Positions 9,080-18,215 are shown, counted from the first letter of the stretch. The stretch is DNA of 64,000 bases from an uncultured Candidatus Melainabacteria bacterium (GCA_934757255.1 CAKVLL010000003.1:1-64000), one strand, 5' to 3'. Made by a program: numbers and translations. The notes: generated by a model not told the origin, from the letters alone.

Positions 9080-10417
9080 CTATCCTCTGCATTTGCCAGA
9101 CAAGACTTTTAATACATATTGTACTAGAATGGAAAATTCCCAGATGATGTGTCTGTGTTTTATGTAGTATAAATCGTATTCTAGTCTTTCTTTAGGTGTT
9201 GGAGTACAAACGTTTACTTGTTGCCATCCACACCAGCCCGGACGAACCCAGTTTCTGCATTCCCAGAATGGTATATCTTTTTTATTTTGATAGAAAATTT
9301 CTTCACGCACAGGACGTGGCCCTACAATGCTCATTTCTCCTCTTAAGATATTAATCATTTGAGGTAGTTCATCAATGTGGAATTTTCTTAAAATTCTGCA
9401 AAATGGCATGATTCTTTTATCATCAGAAGTTACTTCACTTATATCTTCATCAAAATCTTCAGTCACTGTATCTTGGTACATAGTCCTGAACTTTAGCATT
9501 TTAAACGGACGCCCAAACTTACCCATTCTTGTCTGTGTATAAAATACCGGTCCAAAATCGGAGAATTTGATTCCAACTGCAGCAATCAAGGAAATTGGAG
9601 ATGTTAATATCATAATTAACAAAGATGCGATAATATCGCAGAATCTTTTAATATAAGCGAATAAGAGTGCTTTTTTCTTAACACACGCATAGAAAAGCCA
9701 ATTTACAGTCATCTTAGAGATGAAATATTTTTTTGCAATTTTTTCATAGAATTTTGGCATTCTCCAAACTTTTACGCCAAGCGGAATGCCTTTTATTAAA
9801 TCTGTCAAAATCACAGAGTCCATTCTTGATTTTACTGCAATTATAACTAATTTAACATTATTATCTTTTATAACGGCTTCTGAATCACATGTAAGACCTA
9901 GAATTGGAATTGTAGAGTCTTCATCTTCGATTGTATTCATATTATCATCCAAGTAGCCAACTACTTTTAAATTGAGTTCAGGTCGTGCTTGAATTTCTTT
10001 GGCAATTATCTTCCCATCTTGACCTGCTCCTACAATTAAAACATTTTTTACTTTGCCCTTTTTTATAAATAATTTGGAGATAAGTCTGCTAATCAATAAC
10101 AGTGCAAAAATACAAACAGCATTGCTCACAAAAAGTAAAATTGTAATTATGTTAAAGTATAATACCAAAAAAGGTATTGAAGAAATTGCTGTTGCAATAG
10201 AAGCTGCTTCAAACAAGTAATATACGTCTTTTAGACAAAAATCTTGTTTTGCATAAAATCCTTTGCAATAAAGCACTGTTATAAAAACAGCAATAAAAAA
10301 TAATATTAAAGCCAGAAATTTTGCATTTGTTTCATAAACTATAGCGAAATTTGCCAAAACTGAAATTGCAATAAGTATAGAATCAACCAATCCCAATAAT
10401 ACTGCTGATTTTTGCAT
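9080..10417 (-). CDS. Polyprenyl glycosylphosphotransferase (WbaP/exopolysaccharide initiating sugar transferase)
   Basis: A 445-residue inner-membrane enzyme that starts surface-polysaccharide synthesis by moving a sugar phosphate onto undecaprenyl phosphate. Four to five N-terminal membrane segments (residues 5-115) are followed by a nucleotide-binding fold (NVLIVGAGQDGKIIAKEI, about 125-142) and the bacterial sugar transferase domain from about 255. That domain has a membrane re-entrant helix, RMGKFGRPFKMLKFRTMY, DELPQMINILRGEMSIVGPRP and RPGWCGW. AAGGAG precedes the ATG. No other polysaccharide genes are adjacent, though two glycosyltransferases lie at 16.8-19.2 kb. Confidence 0.93.
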   Translation of the reverse strand: MQKSAVLLGLVDSILIAISVLANFAIVYETNAKFLALILFFIAVFITVLYCKGFYAKQDFCLKDVYYLFEAASIATAISSIPFLVLYFNIITILLFVSNAVCIFALLLISRLISKLFIKKGKVKNVLIVGAGQDGKIIAKEIQARPELNLKVVGYLDDNMNTIEDEDSTIPILGLTCDSEAVIKDNNVKLVIIAVKSRMDSVILTDLIKGIPLGVKVWRMPKFYEKIAKKYFISKMTVNWLFYACVKKKALLFAYIKRFCDIIASLLIMILTSPISLIAAVGIKFSDFGPVFYTQTRMGKFGRPFKMLKFRTMYQDTVTEDFDEDISEVTSDDKRIMPFCRILRKFHIDELPQMINILRGEMSIVGPRPVREEIFYQNKKDIPFWECRNWVRPGWCGWQQVNVCTPTPKERLEYDLYYIKHRHIIWEFSILVQYVLKVLSGKCRG

Positions 10418-10597
10418 AAACTCTCCTTAAAAATAAGCACCTATGACTATTTTATTATAGCACATTTGGACTAAATATAATAGCCTATTTAAAAAAATAA
10501 TGTTAAACTTCAAGTAAAGATTATATAAATATTTCGAAGATATCCGTTTTTTTATACTATACTAGACTGGTAGTTAATTATTTTATGGAGAAAGAGA

Positions 10598-11422
10598 ATG
10601 ACAGTTTTAGAAAAATCATTGATTCACCCATCTGCAGTAATCCATCCTTCTGCAGAAATCGCTGAAGGAGTTACAATCGGCCCTAATGTAGTTATTGGAG
10701 AAGGTGTAAAAATTGGTAAAGGAACACGAGTTATCGCAAATGCGTATATTGAGTTTGCAGAAATAGGTGAAAATTGTACAATTTCTCCATTTGCAACAAT
10801 CGGTTCAGAACCTCAAGATTTGGGCTATAAAGGCGAAGCAACAAAGGTTGTTATTGGTAATGAAACTATTATCAAAGAAAACGTAACAATTCATAGAGGT
10901 GCTGCTTGCGGCGATTTTACAACAAGAATCGGTAATAAATGTTTATTAATGGTCGGCTCACATATTGCACACAATTGTGTTTTAGCTGACCAAGTAATTT
11001 TAGCAAACTTAGTAACATTGGGTGGCCACGTTCATGTTGGATTTGGCGCTTTTGTTGGCGGAATGAGTGTATTCCATCAAAATATTAGAATTGGCGATAT
11101 GGCTATTATTAGTGGCTTCTCAGCATCTCGTCAAGATATTTTACCATATTCAAAAGGTGAAGGCAGACCTCCAGTTCCACGTGGATTGAATGTTATTGCA
11201 ATGAAACGCAGAGGTGTTTCTCAAGAAGTGAGAACTGCTACAAATGAAGCGTTTAAATTATTGATTTCAGATGAATATAACACATCTCAAGCTATTGAAA
11301 AAATCAAAGCTGAAATTCCGATGAATGAATATATTGAAAAAATGATTGATTTTATTCAAACTTCAAAACGTGGTGTTCTTCTAAAATCACATAAATCAGG
11401 TTATCAATCATTGGATGAATAG
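10598..11422 (+). CDS. lpxA: Acyl-ACP--UDP-N-acetylglucosamine O-acyltransferase
   Basis: First step of lipid A synthesis: transfers a 3-hydroxyacyl chain from ACP to UDP-GlcNAc. The 274-residue protein is a left-handed beta-helix of hexapeptide repeats (IHPSAVIHPSAEI and onward). The catalytic histidine is in SHIAHNCVLAD (about residue 127), and the GGHVHVG and GFSASRQDILPYS blocks lie before the C-terminal helical domain. GGAG lies 7 bases before the ATG. This gene is the main evidence that the host is a lipid A-bearing diderm. It is followed directly by a strong terminator, so it ends its transcript. Confidence 0.96.
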   Translation: MTVLEKSLIHPSAVIHPSAEIAEGVTIGPNVVIGEGVKIGKGTRVIANAYIEFAEIGENCTISPFATIGSEPQDLGYKGEATKVVIGNETIIKENVTIHRGAACGDFTTRIGNKCLLMVGSHIAHNCVLADQVILANLVTLGGHVHVGFGAFVGGMSVFHQNIRIGDMAIISGFSASRQDILPYSKGEGRPPVPRGLNVIAMKRRGVSQEVRTATNEAFKLLISDEYNTSQAIEKIKAEIPMNEYIEKMIDFIQTSKRGVLLKSHKSGYQSLDE

Positions 11423-11438
11423 TTTAGTTGTTTTAAAA

Positions 11439-11470
11439 TAAAAAAAGGATGGCAGTGCCATCCTTTTTTT
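11439..11470 (+). terminator. Rho-independent terminator after lpxA
   Basis: Stem GGATGGC / GCCATCC with loop AGT, flanked by an A-run upstream and a T-run downstream; it can work in both directions. Confidence 0.9.
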
Positions 11471-11558
11471 ATGCTGATTTTGTTAAAAAACACAATAATA
11501 TTTTTGATATATATTCCATTGTAAAGATTTTAGAAAAATTGTTACAATTGGCTCAAAC

Positions 11559-11615
<57 letters not shown>

Positions 11616-11716
11616 ATGCGCCATATTTTTTTAATAATGTCTAAAGTTTTTGTAAAAAATGCCGATAAACAAATTGTAAGATATAAAACTCATAACGTAT
11701 GAAAGGAGTACTAGCT

Positions 11717-13174
11717 ATGGGAAATGAAACAATTAGATTTGGCATGAGTGATTACAACGGCTCAAAAGGTTTTAAAGTCCGTAATTTTAACAGATTCGCA
11801 AATGAAATTAGAATCGAGGACATTTTCAACCAGTTAGGCGGAGAAAGTAAAATTCCAAGGAATTTGAAAGATACTGTAACAAGCTTATTTTACAGTATTG
11901 CAGGTGATGATGGTGTTATTGACGGAGGTGAATTAGAAAAATATTTAACTGCACTTGACAAAGCAGCTGCAAGCGGTGACAAAACTTGCGATGCCTATAA
12001 AGATGATTTGGATAGGGGCGAACTCTACAATTTGGAAGCAAAACGTGGAAATGTAAAACCACAAGAGCACTTTTTAGGCATTCCTATTAATATTGATAAA
12101 GAAGCATATACAAATTTAGGACGCTTTGTTAAGGCTTTAGTAAATGCCAATGATAAAAATGTTGTAAAAGAAGATAAAGAAAATGCAGCTAAAAAAGCGG
12201 AAGCAGCAGATTTAGCCAGAAGAACGAGTTATGATAAAAAAGGCAATCGTATTGTTAAATATGATGACAGAACCGTTGTATACAGCGGTAAAAGTGATCA
12301 TGTAATGAAAGAAATTGTTGAAGATAAAGACTATGTTTGGACAACAAAGTACTTAAAAGATGATAGAGTTATTCAAAAAACGACCAAGCGCAAAGATAAT
12401 GGCTATAGTTCTGTTGAAAATTATTATTATGATAAAAACGGAACACTTACAAAAACCATAGAAAAGGACAATGATGGTGTTGTTGATACCAGACATTATT
12501 ATAAAAGCGGTAATGTATCAAAAGAAATACATAATGATCCACATATAGATGAAGTTTCTGAAAGTTATTACAAGGATGGTGCTTATAATCCATACAAAGA
12601 AGTTGTAAAAGATAAAGCCGGCAATATAGAACAGACAACAATGTTCAAAAATACAAAAGAAGGATATCAGATAAGTTCAAAAACAAAAAATGCAAATGGT
12701 GAAACAACGCATACTGCGAATTATGATAAAAATGGTTATACAAAAACAGAAACATATTATGATTCCGATGGTAGCACTACAACTTATACATATAGAAAAC
12801 ACGGAAAAATATCAAACGTAGAGATGAAAGCAGATGGTAAGGTTATTGAAACTGAACAATATTTCTATGACGCAAAAGGTCGTGAAGCAAAATCTGTGAA
12901 AAAAGATGCCGATGGTAATATTACTGAAACAAGTACAACAACTTATGGTAAAAATTCATCAAGTAGAACCGAAACCCGAGATGCTGATGGAAACCTAAAA
13001 GAAGTTTTTACACGCAATAAGAACAATACAAAAACTGAACAATACAATGGTAACAAGTTATTATGTACTGATGAAACTTCATCAGGTAATAAAACTGTTT
13101 ATAAAAATGCAGCAGGTGAAATTATTACAGAAGATGAATATATGCTAATAATACGCGCTCACAGAGAACGATAA
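11717..13174 (+). CDS. EF-hand-like / YD-repeat protein, function unknown
   Basis: A 485-residue protein. The start is the ATG at 11717, 8 bases after AAAGGAG; an in-frame ATG at 11699 lies upstream of this ribosome site. Residues about 55-80 (FYSIAGDDGVIDGGELEKYL) resemble the first loop of penta-EF-hand (calpain-type) domains, where the loop begins AGDD. Residues about 160-470 are some 15 tandem short units of the YD/Rhs style (YYDKNGTLTKTIEKDNDG, DADGNITETSTTTYG and similar). YD arrays usually form beta-rich extracellular or carbohydrate-binding structures, but no signal peptide is visible. A related gene is at 32907 and a remnant at 25580, so this is a local family. Confidence 0.7.
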   Translation: MGNETIRFGMSDYNGSKGFKVRNFNRFANEIRIEDIFNQLGGESKIPRNLKDTVTSLFYSIAGDDGVIDGGELEKYLTALDKAAASGDKTCDAYKDDLDRGELYNLEAKRGNVKPQEHFLGIPINIDKEAYTNLGRFVKALVNANDKNVVKEDKENAAKKAEAADLARRTSYDKKGNRIVKYDDRTVVYSGKSDHVMKEIVEDKDYVWTTKYLKDDRVIQKTTKRKDNGYSSVENYYYDKNGTLTKTIEKDNDGVVDTRHYYKSGNVSKEIHNDPHIDEVSESYYKDGAYNPYKEVVKDKAGNIEQTTMFKNTKEGYQISSKTKNANGETTHTANYDKNGYTKTETYYDSDGSTTTYTYRKHGKISNVEMKADGKVIETEQYFYDAKGREAKSVKKDADGNITETSTTTYGKNSSSRTETRDADGNLKEVFTRNKNNTKTEQYNGNKLLCTDETSSGNKTVYKNAAGEIITEDEYMLIIRAHRER

Positions 13175-13200
13175 ATCTAAATCAAAAATTTTTAAAGTTG

Positions 13201-13237
13201 GTATGGTTTGATGATTAACATCAAACCATACTTTTTT
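13201..13237 (+). terminator. Rho-independent terminator of the EF-hand/YD gene
   Basis: A 13-bp perfect stem (13201-13213 with 13219-13231), loop ATTAA, followed by TTTTTT. Confidence 0.95.
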
Positions 13238-13249
13238 AATAAAATGTTT

Positions 13250-13383
13250 TATATCACCCTCATCAGGCTTCGCCAGCTTCTCCCCTCAAGGGAGAAGCAG
13301 TCATTAACGCTAATCTAACGTGTTTCACAGCTTCTCCCTTGAGGGGAGAAGCTGGCGAAGCCTGATGAGGGTGATATAGAATA
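13250..13383. repeat. Palindromic REP/MITE-like element, copy 1
   Basis: A 49-bp perfect inverted repeat (13250-13298 with 13330-13378) around a 31-base loop, containing the sub-palindrome TCCCCTCAAGGGAGAAG and ending GAGGGTGATATAGAAT. A partial extra end, GAGGGTGGCATAGAAT, follows at 13393-13408. Copy 2 lies at 14009-14116 in the same orientation: the two loops align over their whole length, differing mainly by transitions. Confidence 0.9.
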
Positions 13384-13452
13384 AACGAACATGAGGGTGG
13401 CATAGAATAACATGAACACAGTATAGAAAAAATAACCAAAACATTTAAATCA

Positions 13453-13461
13453 TGCTATAAT
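13453..13461 (+). promoter_or_regulatory. Extended -10 promoter giving a leaderless DUF559 transcript
   Basis: TGCTATAAT at 13453-13461. Only six bases separate the -10 from the ATG at 13468, so transcription should begin on the start codon itself. No Shine-Dalgarno sequence is present. Confidence 0.6.
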
Positions 13462-13467
13462 AAGCGC

Positions 13468-13809
13468 ATGAAAAACCTGTCTAAACTTGTTAAAACCCTT
13501 CGTCACAATCAAACTATCCCTGAGCAAATTTTATGGAGAGCTATCAGAAGTAGGCGGTTTTGCGGTTTTAAATTTAGACGTCAAGTCCAAATTGAAAATT
13601 ATATTGTTGATTTTATATGTTATGATAAAAACTTAATTATAGAACTTGATGGACGCGAGCATTTAACTCCAGAAAAATTAGAATATGATGCTAATAGAAC
13701 TGCATTTTTGGAAGAAAGAAATTATAGAGTTGTAAGATACTATAACACAGATATTTTGAACCGCTTGGATGATGTGTTACAGGACTTGTGGAATAAGTTG
13801 CAGGAGTAG
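13468..13809 (+). CDS. DUF559 (Vsr/PD-(D/E)XK-like) endonuclease-fold protein
   Basis: A 113-residue protein matching the DUF559 family: an N-terminal helix (LVKTLRHNQTIPEQILW), then FKFRRQVQIENYIVDFICYDKNLIIELDGREH, which carries the putative catalytic D...E-x-D of a PD-(D/E)XK nuclease fold, and the C-terminal YRVVRYYNTDIL. Relatives resemble very-short-patch repair nucleases; biochemical activity is generally unproven. It lies between two copies of a palindromic element, suggesting a link to the element's spread. The start has no ribosome site but sits where transcription is predicted to begin. Confidence 0.88.
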   Translation: MKNLSKLVKTLRHNQTIPEQILWRAIRSRRFCGFKFRRQVQIENYIVDFICYDKNLIIELDGREHLTPEKLEYDANRTAFLEERNYRVVRYYNTDILNRLDDVLQDLWNKLQE

Positions 13810-14008
13810 GTTTTTGTTGGTTTTGGAATTATGCCACCCTCCTATTTTTGCCACCCTCATCAGAGCTCCGCTCAGCTTATCTTTGATTATTCGGGCGAGC
13901 ATAACATTCCAATAACAACAAATCCTTACGGATTTTAGTAGTTATTTCCATGTTAAATGCTCTTACGGGCTTGCTCGCTAACGCTCGACATCGCCCTACC
14001 GAAAATCC

Positions 14009-14116
14009 GCTCTCCCCTCAAGGGAGAAGCGGTTACTTGTGTTAATTTGACGCGTCTTACGGCTTCGCCCTTGAGGGGAGAAGCTGGCTGGAAGCCTGAT
14101 GAGGGTGATATAGAAT
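14009..14116. repeat. Palindromic REP/MITE-like element, copy 2 (degenerate)
   Basis: Contains TCTCCCCTCAAGGGAGAAGC (14011-14030), a loop similar to copy 1, the opposite arm at 14062-14110 and the same end GAGGGTGATATAGAAT. Its left arm is shortened. The gene-free stretch 13810-14147 around it holds further fragments of such elements (CCACCCTCATCAGAGCTCCGC near 13850, and a GC-rich tract at 13960-14000) and no credible gene. Confidence 0.85.
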
Positions 14117-14147
14117 TAAGCAAGGTTAATCAGAATCAATTCTCAAA

Positions 14148-14714
14148 CTAACCCCTATAAGCAACCAAAATTCCACCAGGAACTTCTAAAATTTCATATT
14201 GAAATTCATCATCCGCATCAACTGCATCAATAAAATCTTGAACTTTTTCTGCATGCGAAATTATATTATCCGCAACAATCAAAGCCTTTGGGGTCAAATG
14301 TGGCTTAATCATCTCAAAATATTTAACATATTCTCTTTTACAAGCATCTATAAACACAAAATCAAATTTTTCATTTTCATCAAAAGAAGCCAATACTTCA
14401 CACGCAGAACCTTGAATAGGTCTAACCACATCATCAACTCCGCAAATTTTGAAGTTTTCTTTCGCGATACTTTGGCGTTTTTCATAAAATTCAATAGTCG
14501 TAAGTTTTCCGCCGGTCTGTTTTAAAGCTTTAGCAAGCCAAATACCCGAATATCCGTTTGAAGTCCCTATTTCTAATGCGTTTTGAATATTCATCATTTT
14601 AATAAAACTGTTCATCAAAACGCCTGTTTTTCTAGGCACATTCCAAAAATCTTTTTGTGTTTTTTCGAGTTCAGCCAAAACGCCGGCTGTAACTTCGTCC
14701 ATTACTATATCCAT
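14148..14714 (-). CDS. SAM-dependent O-methyltransferase (family 3 type)
   Basis: A 188-residue class I methyltransferase. It shows motif I (ALEIGTSNGYSGIWLA, about residues 46-61), the acidic ribose-binding position (TTIEFYEKR), and the family block FVFIDACKREYVKYFEMI followed by LIVADN. These proteins resemble catechol/caffeoyl-CoA O-methyltransferases and the TrmR tRNA methyltransferase; the substrate is unknown. The lysine and aspartate/asparagine of the metal-binding block are retained. It lies 9 bp downstream of the beta-propeller gene on the same strand, so the two are probably co-transcribed. Confidence 0.85.
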   Translation of the reverse strand: MDIVMDEVTAGVLAELEKTQKDFWNVPRKTGVLMNSFIKMMNIQNALEIGTSNGYSGIWLAKALKQTGGKLTTIEFYEKRQSIAKENFKICGVDDVVRPIQGSACEVLASFDENEKFDFVFIDACKREYVKYFEMIKPHLTPKALIVADNIISHAEKVQDFIDAVDADDEFQYEILEVPGGILVAYRG

Positions 14715-14723
14715 ATTTCGCCT

Positions 14724-16163
14724 CTAATCAAATAAATTAACTTTATTAGTAATAATTACATCCTTAATTGGAACATTCAAAGCATAAGTTTTAAGCACTT
14801 TACCTTTTGATAAATCAAAAATTGTGTATTTATTACTCTTTAAATCTGTTATGACCGCTAAATTTGTATTATCAATTCTATGGAAACCTGAAGAAAATCC
14901 ATCTGTTCCAACTGCAATATTTCCTGTTGGCGTATCATTATCGGTATTCAATTTTTGAATAACATTGTTTTGTGCGCCTAAAACATACAATGTCTTACCG
15001 TCAAGCAACATTGACAACGGTTTATTGACGGTTGTAAATTCATTTATCAAACCTAATGTAGAATAATCAATTACCGCAATTCTACTTTTTGTTCTGCTTG
15101 CCAAAAATAACTTATTGTTTGTAAATACTAAATCAGAAACATTTGGAAATTGACCGATATCTTTTAGTTCATAATCTTTTTTAAGTTCAATCGCCCAGAT
15201 TTCGTTTTTCAACTTGTCTACATAAAATAATTTATCTTCGAATAATCTTAGTTTTTCACAATATCCGTTAATTTTAATTTTTTGTGTTAAAGACATCGTG
15301 TTTAAATCAATTACGAAGATAGTTGATGCGATAGGCGAGGTAACATAAGCCTTTTTGTTTGCTTCATCTATTAAAATTTCTTCAGGATTAGATGACAAGT
15401 TAACTTGCTTGATAAATCTTGAATCAGCAACAGAAATTATATCAACAAAAGGTCTGTCATAAGTTGTTACAAGTAAAAATTTGCCATTATTAACCGCCTT
15501 AACATCAATAGGAATAGACTTTTGCGCTAATGAGTAACTTGGAACAGCCTTTGCCGGCTCTACAACTTGAATATTTTTTGAATAATTTGTAGTTACAAAA
15601 AGAACTTTGTCTTTAAGCTGAGAAATAAGTGTTTGTGCAATTTCAGGTTCTGTTTCAGACAAAAAGTCTTCGTAAGAGTCTTTATTTTCAACCTTAATCA
15701 TGTCCTCATTTTTAGTATCGATTTTTAGGTTACCAATAATTCCTTTAATATTTTCAGGAATTATCAAACCGCTTGGAACTAACATGTCTTGAGGAAGCAA
15801 ACCTGTTCTAACTTGCAAAGGCGGATTTACCATGTGTAAAACAGTTCTATGACCTTCACCATCAGATAGAACTTTCAAAAGCACAAAGTCATTATTAAAA
15901 ATAACAACATCAGGTTCTTGTTTTATATCTTGATTTGCCGGATAAGTTTCTTTTATTTTGAGAGTTTTAATATCAGAGAATAAAGATGGATAAAGAGGCA
16001 AGTAAATTGTGTTATCAGGAAAAATAATAACGCCATCAAAACGAATATCTGCATGCGGAATTTTTGATGTTATATAGTCTTTAACTTCAGTAGGAATTTT
16101 TGCAGCGAATACATTTGTACAGCCTATTAAAAGAACTCCTAATATTAACAATAACTTCCGCAT
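14724..16163 (-). CDS. Exported beta-propeller (YncE/YVTN-like) protein
   Basis: A 479-residue protein with an N-terminal signal sequence. LIGC near residue 15 could be a lipobox, while VFAA near residue 21 fits signal peptidase I. The C-terminal part from about 215 has five to six propeller-type repeats: FLLVTTYDRPFVDIISVADSRF, AYVTSPIASTIFVIDLNTMS, LFLASRTKSRIAVIDYSTLG and LYVLGAQNNVIQKLN. Such propellers are periplasmic scaffolds or binding proteins; no catalytic residues are evident. GGAGAG precedes the ATG. It diverges from ispF. Confidence 0.8.
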   Translation of the reverse strand: MRKLLLILGVLLIGCTNVFAAKIPTEVKDYITSKIPHADIRFDGVIIFPDNTIYLPLYPSLFSDIKTLKIKETYPANQDIKQEPDVVIFNNDFVLLKVLSDGEGHRTVLHMVNPPLQVRTGLLPQDMLVPSGLIIPENIKGIIGNLKIDTKNEDMIKVENKDSYEDFLSETEPEIAQTLISQLKDKVLFVTTNYSKNIQVVEPAKAVPSYSLAQKSIPIDVKAVNNGKFLLVTTYDRPFVDIISVADSRFIKQVNLSSNPEEILIDEANKKAYVTSPIASTIFVIDLNTMSLTQKIKINGYCEKLRLFEDKLFYVDKLKNEIWAIELKKDYELKDIGQFPNVSDLVFTNNKLFLASRTKSRIAVIDYSTLGLINEFTTVNKPLSMLLDGKTLYVLGAQNNVIQKLNTDNDTPTGNIAVGTDGFSSGFHRIDNTNLAVITDLKSNKYTIFDLSKGKVLKTYALNVPIKDVIITNKVNLFD

Positions 16164-16233
16164 CTAAATCTCTCCAATTGTCCCTCTTTTAAATTTTACC
16201 ATAAGAAAATAATACTAACAATGTTTTATTATA

Positions 16234-16242
16234 TGTTAGAAT
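16234..16242 (+). promoter_or_regulatory. Extended -10 promoter of ispF
   Basis: TGTTAGAAT, the same nine-base -10 element seen at 3901-3909, lies 21 bases before the ispF start. No clear -35. Confidence 0.5.
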
Positions 16243-16263
16243 AAAAAAAAGAGGTTTTTAAAT

Positions 16264-16758
16264 ATGGCAAAACAAAAATATAGAATAGGTATTGGCTACG
16301 ATATTCATCGATTAGAAGAAAATAGAGATTTAATAATAGGTGGAATAAAAATTCCTTACGAAAAAGGACTTTTAGGACATTCTGATGCAGATGTCTTAGT
16401 TCATGCCATTATTGATGCTCTTTTAGGCGCATTAGCAATGGATGATATAGGAACTCTATTTCCTGATACAGATGAAAAATTTAAAGACGCTGACAGTTTG
16501 ACTTTGCTTAAACAGGTTTATGCCAAAGTTCAAGCAGAAGGATATTGGATTAATAATTTGGACACCAATATAATTGCTCAAGCGCCTAAAATGATGCCAT
16601 ATATTCCTCAAATGAAAGAAATGCTAGCGCCAATTCTCGACTTGGATATTACAGACATTTCTATAAAAGCAAAAACGAAAGAAAAATTGGACGCTGTTGG
16701 AGAAAAACGTGCAATTGAAGCGCAAGCAGTTGTTATGTTAGAAAAAATAGAAGAATAA
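16264..16758 (+). CDS. ispF: 2-C-methyl-D-erythritol 2,4-cyclodiphosphate synthase
   Basis: Fifth enzyme of the MEP isoprenoid pathway. The 164-residue protein has the metal-binding GYDIHRL (Asp/His, residues 12-18), GHSDADVLVHAIIDALLGA and DIGTLFPDTD blocks, and a C-terminal KEKLDAVGE...AIEAQAV block. The usual TTTEGLGF phrase is replaced by a diverged TKEKLDAV. GAGG lies upstream of the ATG. It is a single gene between divergent and convergent neighbours. Confidence 0.95.
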   Translation: MAKQKYRIGIGYDIHRLEENRDLIIGGIKIPYEKGLLGHSDADVLVHAIIDALLGALAMDDIGTLFPDTDEKFKDADSLTLLKQVYAKVQAEGYWINNLDTNIIAQAPKMMPYIPQMKEMLAPILDLDITDISIKAKTKEKLDAVGEKRAIEAQAVVMLEKIEE

Positions 16759-16760
16759 GA

Positions 16761-18212
16761 TTATTTTTTTGTTGCAGTTATAACAGTCCAGCTTCCGAGT
16801 TTATCTACTTGAAAGTCTTTATAGTCATTGTTTAATGTGTCAATTAAACAGTTTTTTATACGTGAAAATGTTAAAAACATTTCCGGAATTTTAGGATTGT
16901 TGGCATTGGCTTTTATAAAAGCTTTATCAAAAAAACTCACGCTATCCAAAAATACAATAGAAACTCTATCTCCGGATTGAATATTCTCTAAAATTTCTTG
17001 CGGATTATCTAAATATTCAAAACGGTTGATTTTGCTTATATAAAAAACTTTTTTATTACTCAAATCAATATATCTGGTAAATCTATTCGGTTCATAATAA
17101 GTAAAAATAATATTGTCAGGGTTTCTGGCAATTATAATCTCTGCCGGAATTCTTTGACCTTCTTTGCGTATTATTTTAGTTACATAGTTCGGCGTGAAAA
17201 ATGCTGTTAAATGTATTGTGATAAAAATTGCAAACAAAATATTACCAATTTTACCAAGTTTCTCAAATCCTAAAGCCAAAGCGAGCAAAAATATCGGCAA
17301 GATTTCGATTGAATACTTGGTAATAAAAACAATCGTTCCTGTGCATGCCAAAATTGACATGACTATAATCGTAGAAAATGCGATTATCCCAAGTCCTTTT
17401 ATTTGTTTAAATCCTTCTATTAATGGGTATATTACAATTAGGCAAGGTAATAGAAGCCAAGCTATCAAGTTTTTGTTGTAAAAAAATACAGGTGGTGCGT
17501 TCACGTTATTCGTTAAAATTGGTGAAAAGAAATCACTAAATAAAAACAAAATATTTGTATAGCTAAAATGTCCCCACCATTGTGATGATGGTATCATTTT
17601 CAAAATATTTAATCCAAGTGGTATTATTAGACAAAATGCTATTAATGAAATAATTATTGTAGTTTTGGGTAGTGATTTTTTTTTATACACAACATAGATA
17701 ATGCATAATGTAATAAATATCCAACCCAGAACATGAGTTAACAAGGTTAGACATATTGATAAAGTAAACATTATGATATTTTTTTTGTTTGTATTTTTAA
17801 TTAATCTAATTGTATATAAAACGGTCAATGCAGAAAATAAAAACAGCATCGAATAAAATCGAACTTCTTGAGAATAGTAAATTAAAAACGAAAGTACAGA
17901 CGTTATTGTAGCCAGAAAAAAGCCTGTTTTTTTAGAGAATTCTTTTCCTAAATAATACATTGCAAAAATTGATAAAACACCGGCTGCAACTGAAGTTAGA
18001 CGTAGTATTAAATCCGAATATCCTGTGAAAGGCTTTAGAATTAAGTAATATAAAGGCATGTGGCATTGTTTAATAACTTGTGACCAAAACCCTTGGTTAA
18101 ATGGGGTATTTGCGACGAACCAACTAACATACTCATCATTCCAGAGTCCTTCAGGTTTATTTAAGTAACTCAATCTGAGTAATAATCCCAATATAGCAAC
18201 AAAATATATCAA
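16761..18212 (-). CDS. GT-C fold membrane glycosyltransferase (ArnT/PMT-like)
   Basis: A 483-residue polytopic membrane protein with about 11 predicted helices. The first periplasmic loop carries the acidic catalytic motif (LWNDEYVSWF, about residues 23-32), and HMPLYYLILKPF follows, as in dolichyl/polyprenyl-phosphate-sugar-dependent transferases. The likely start is a TTG 9 bases after AAAGGGGAG. The gene diverges from a polyprenyl-phosphate sugar synthase-like GT2 across only 39 bp; the two could form a pair in which one makes the lipid-linked sugar and this one transfers it outside the membrane. Confidence 0.85.
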   Translation of the reverse strand: MIYFVAILGLLLRLSYLNKPEGLWNDEYVSWFVANTPFNQGFWSQVIKQCHMPLYYLILKPFTGYSDLILRLTSVAAGVLSIFAMYYLGKEFSKKTGFFLATITSVLSFLIYYSQEVRFYSMLFLFSALTVLYTIRLIKNTNKKNIIMFTLSICLTLLTHVLGWIFITLCIIYVVYKKKSLPKTTIIISLIAFCLIIPLGLNILKMIPSSQWWGHFSYTNILFLFSDFFSPILTNNVNAPPVFFYNKNLIAWLLLPCLIVIYPLIEGFKQIKGLGIIAFSTIIVMSILACTGTIVFITKYSIEILPIFLLALALGFEKLGKIGNILFAIFITIHLTAFFTPNYVTKIIRKEGQRIPAEIIIARNPDNIIFTYYEPNRFTRYIDLSNKKVFYISKINRFEYLDNPQEILENIQSGDRVSIVFLDSVSFFDKAFIKANANNPKIPEMFLTFSRIKNCLIDTLNNDYKDFQVDKLGSWTVITATKK

Positions 18213-18215
18213 TCC

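Noticed and set aside
11699..11719. Upstream ATG as start of the EF-hand/YD protein
   Set aside because: The AAAGGAG ribosome site lies after this ATG and is properly spaced from the ATG at 11717.
13957..14151. A 64-codon plus-strand frame across the second palindromic element
   Set aside because: The frame is created by repeat sequence and has no ribosome site.
14199..14525. A 108-codon frame antisense to the O-methyltransferase gene
   Set aside because: It is the complement of a well-supported enzyme gene, with no start signal.
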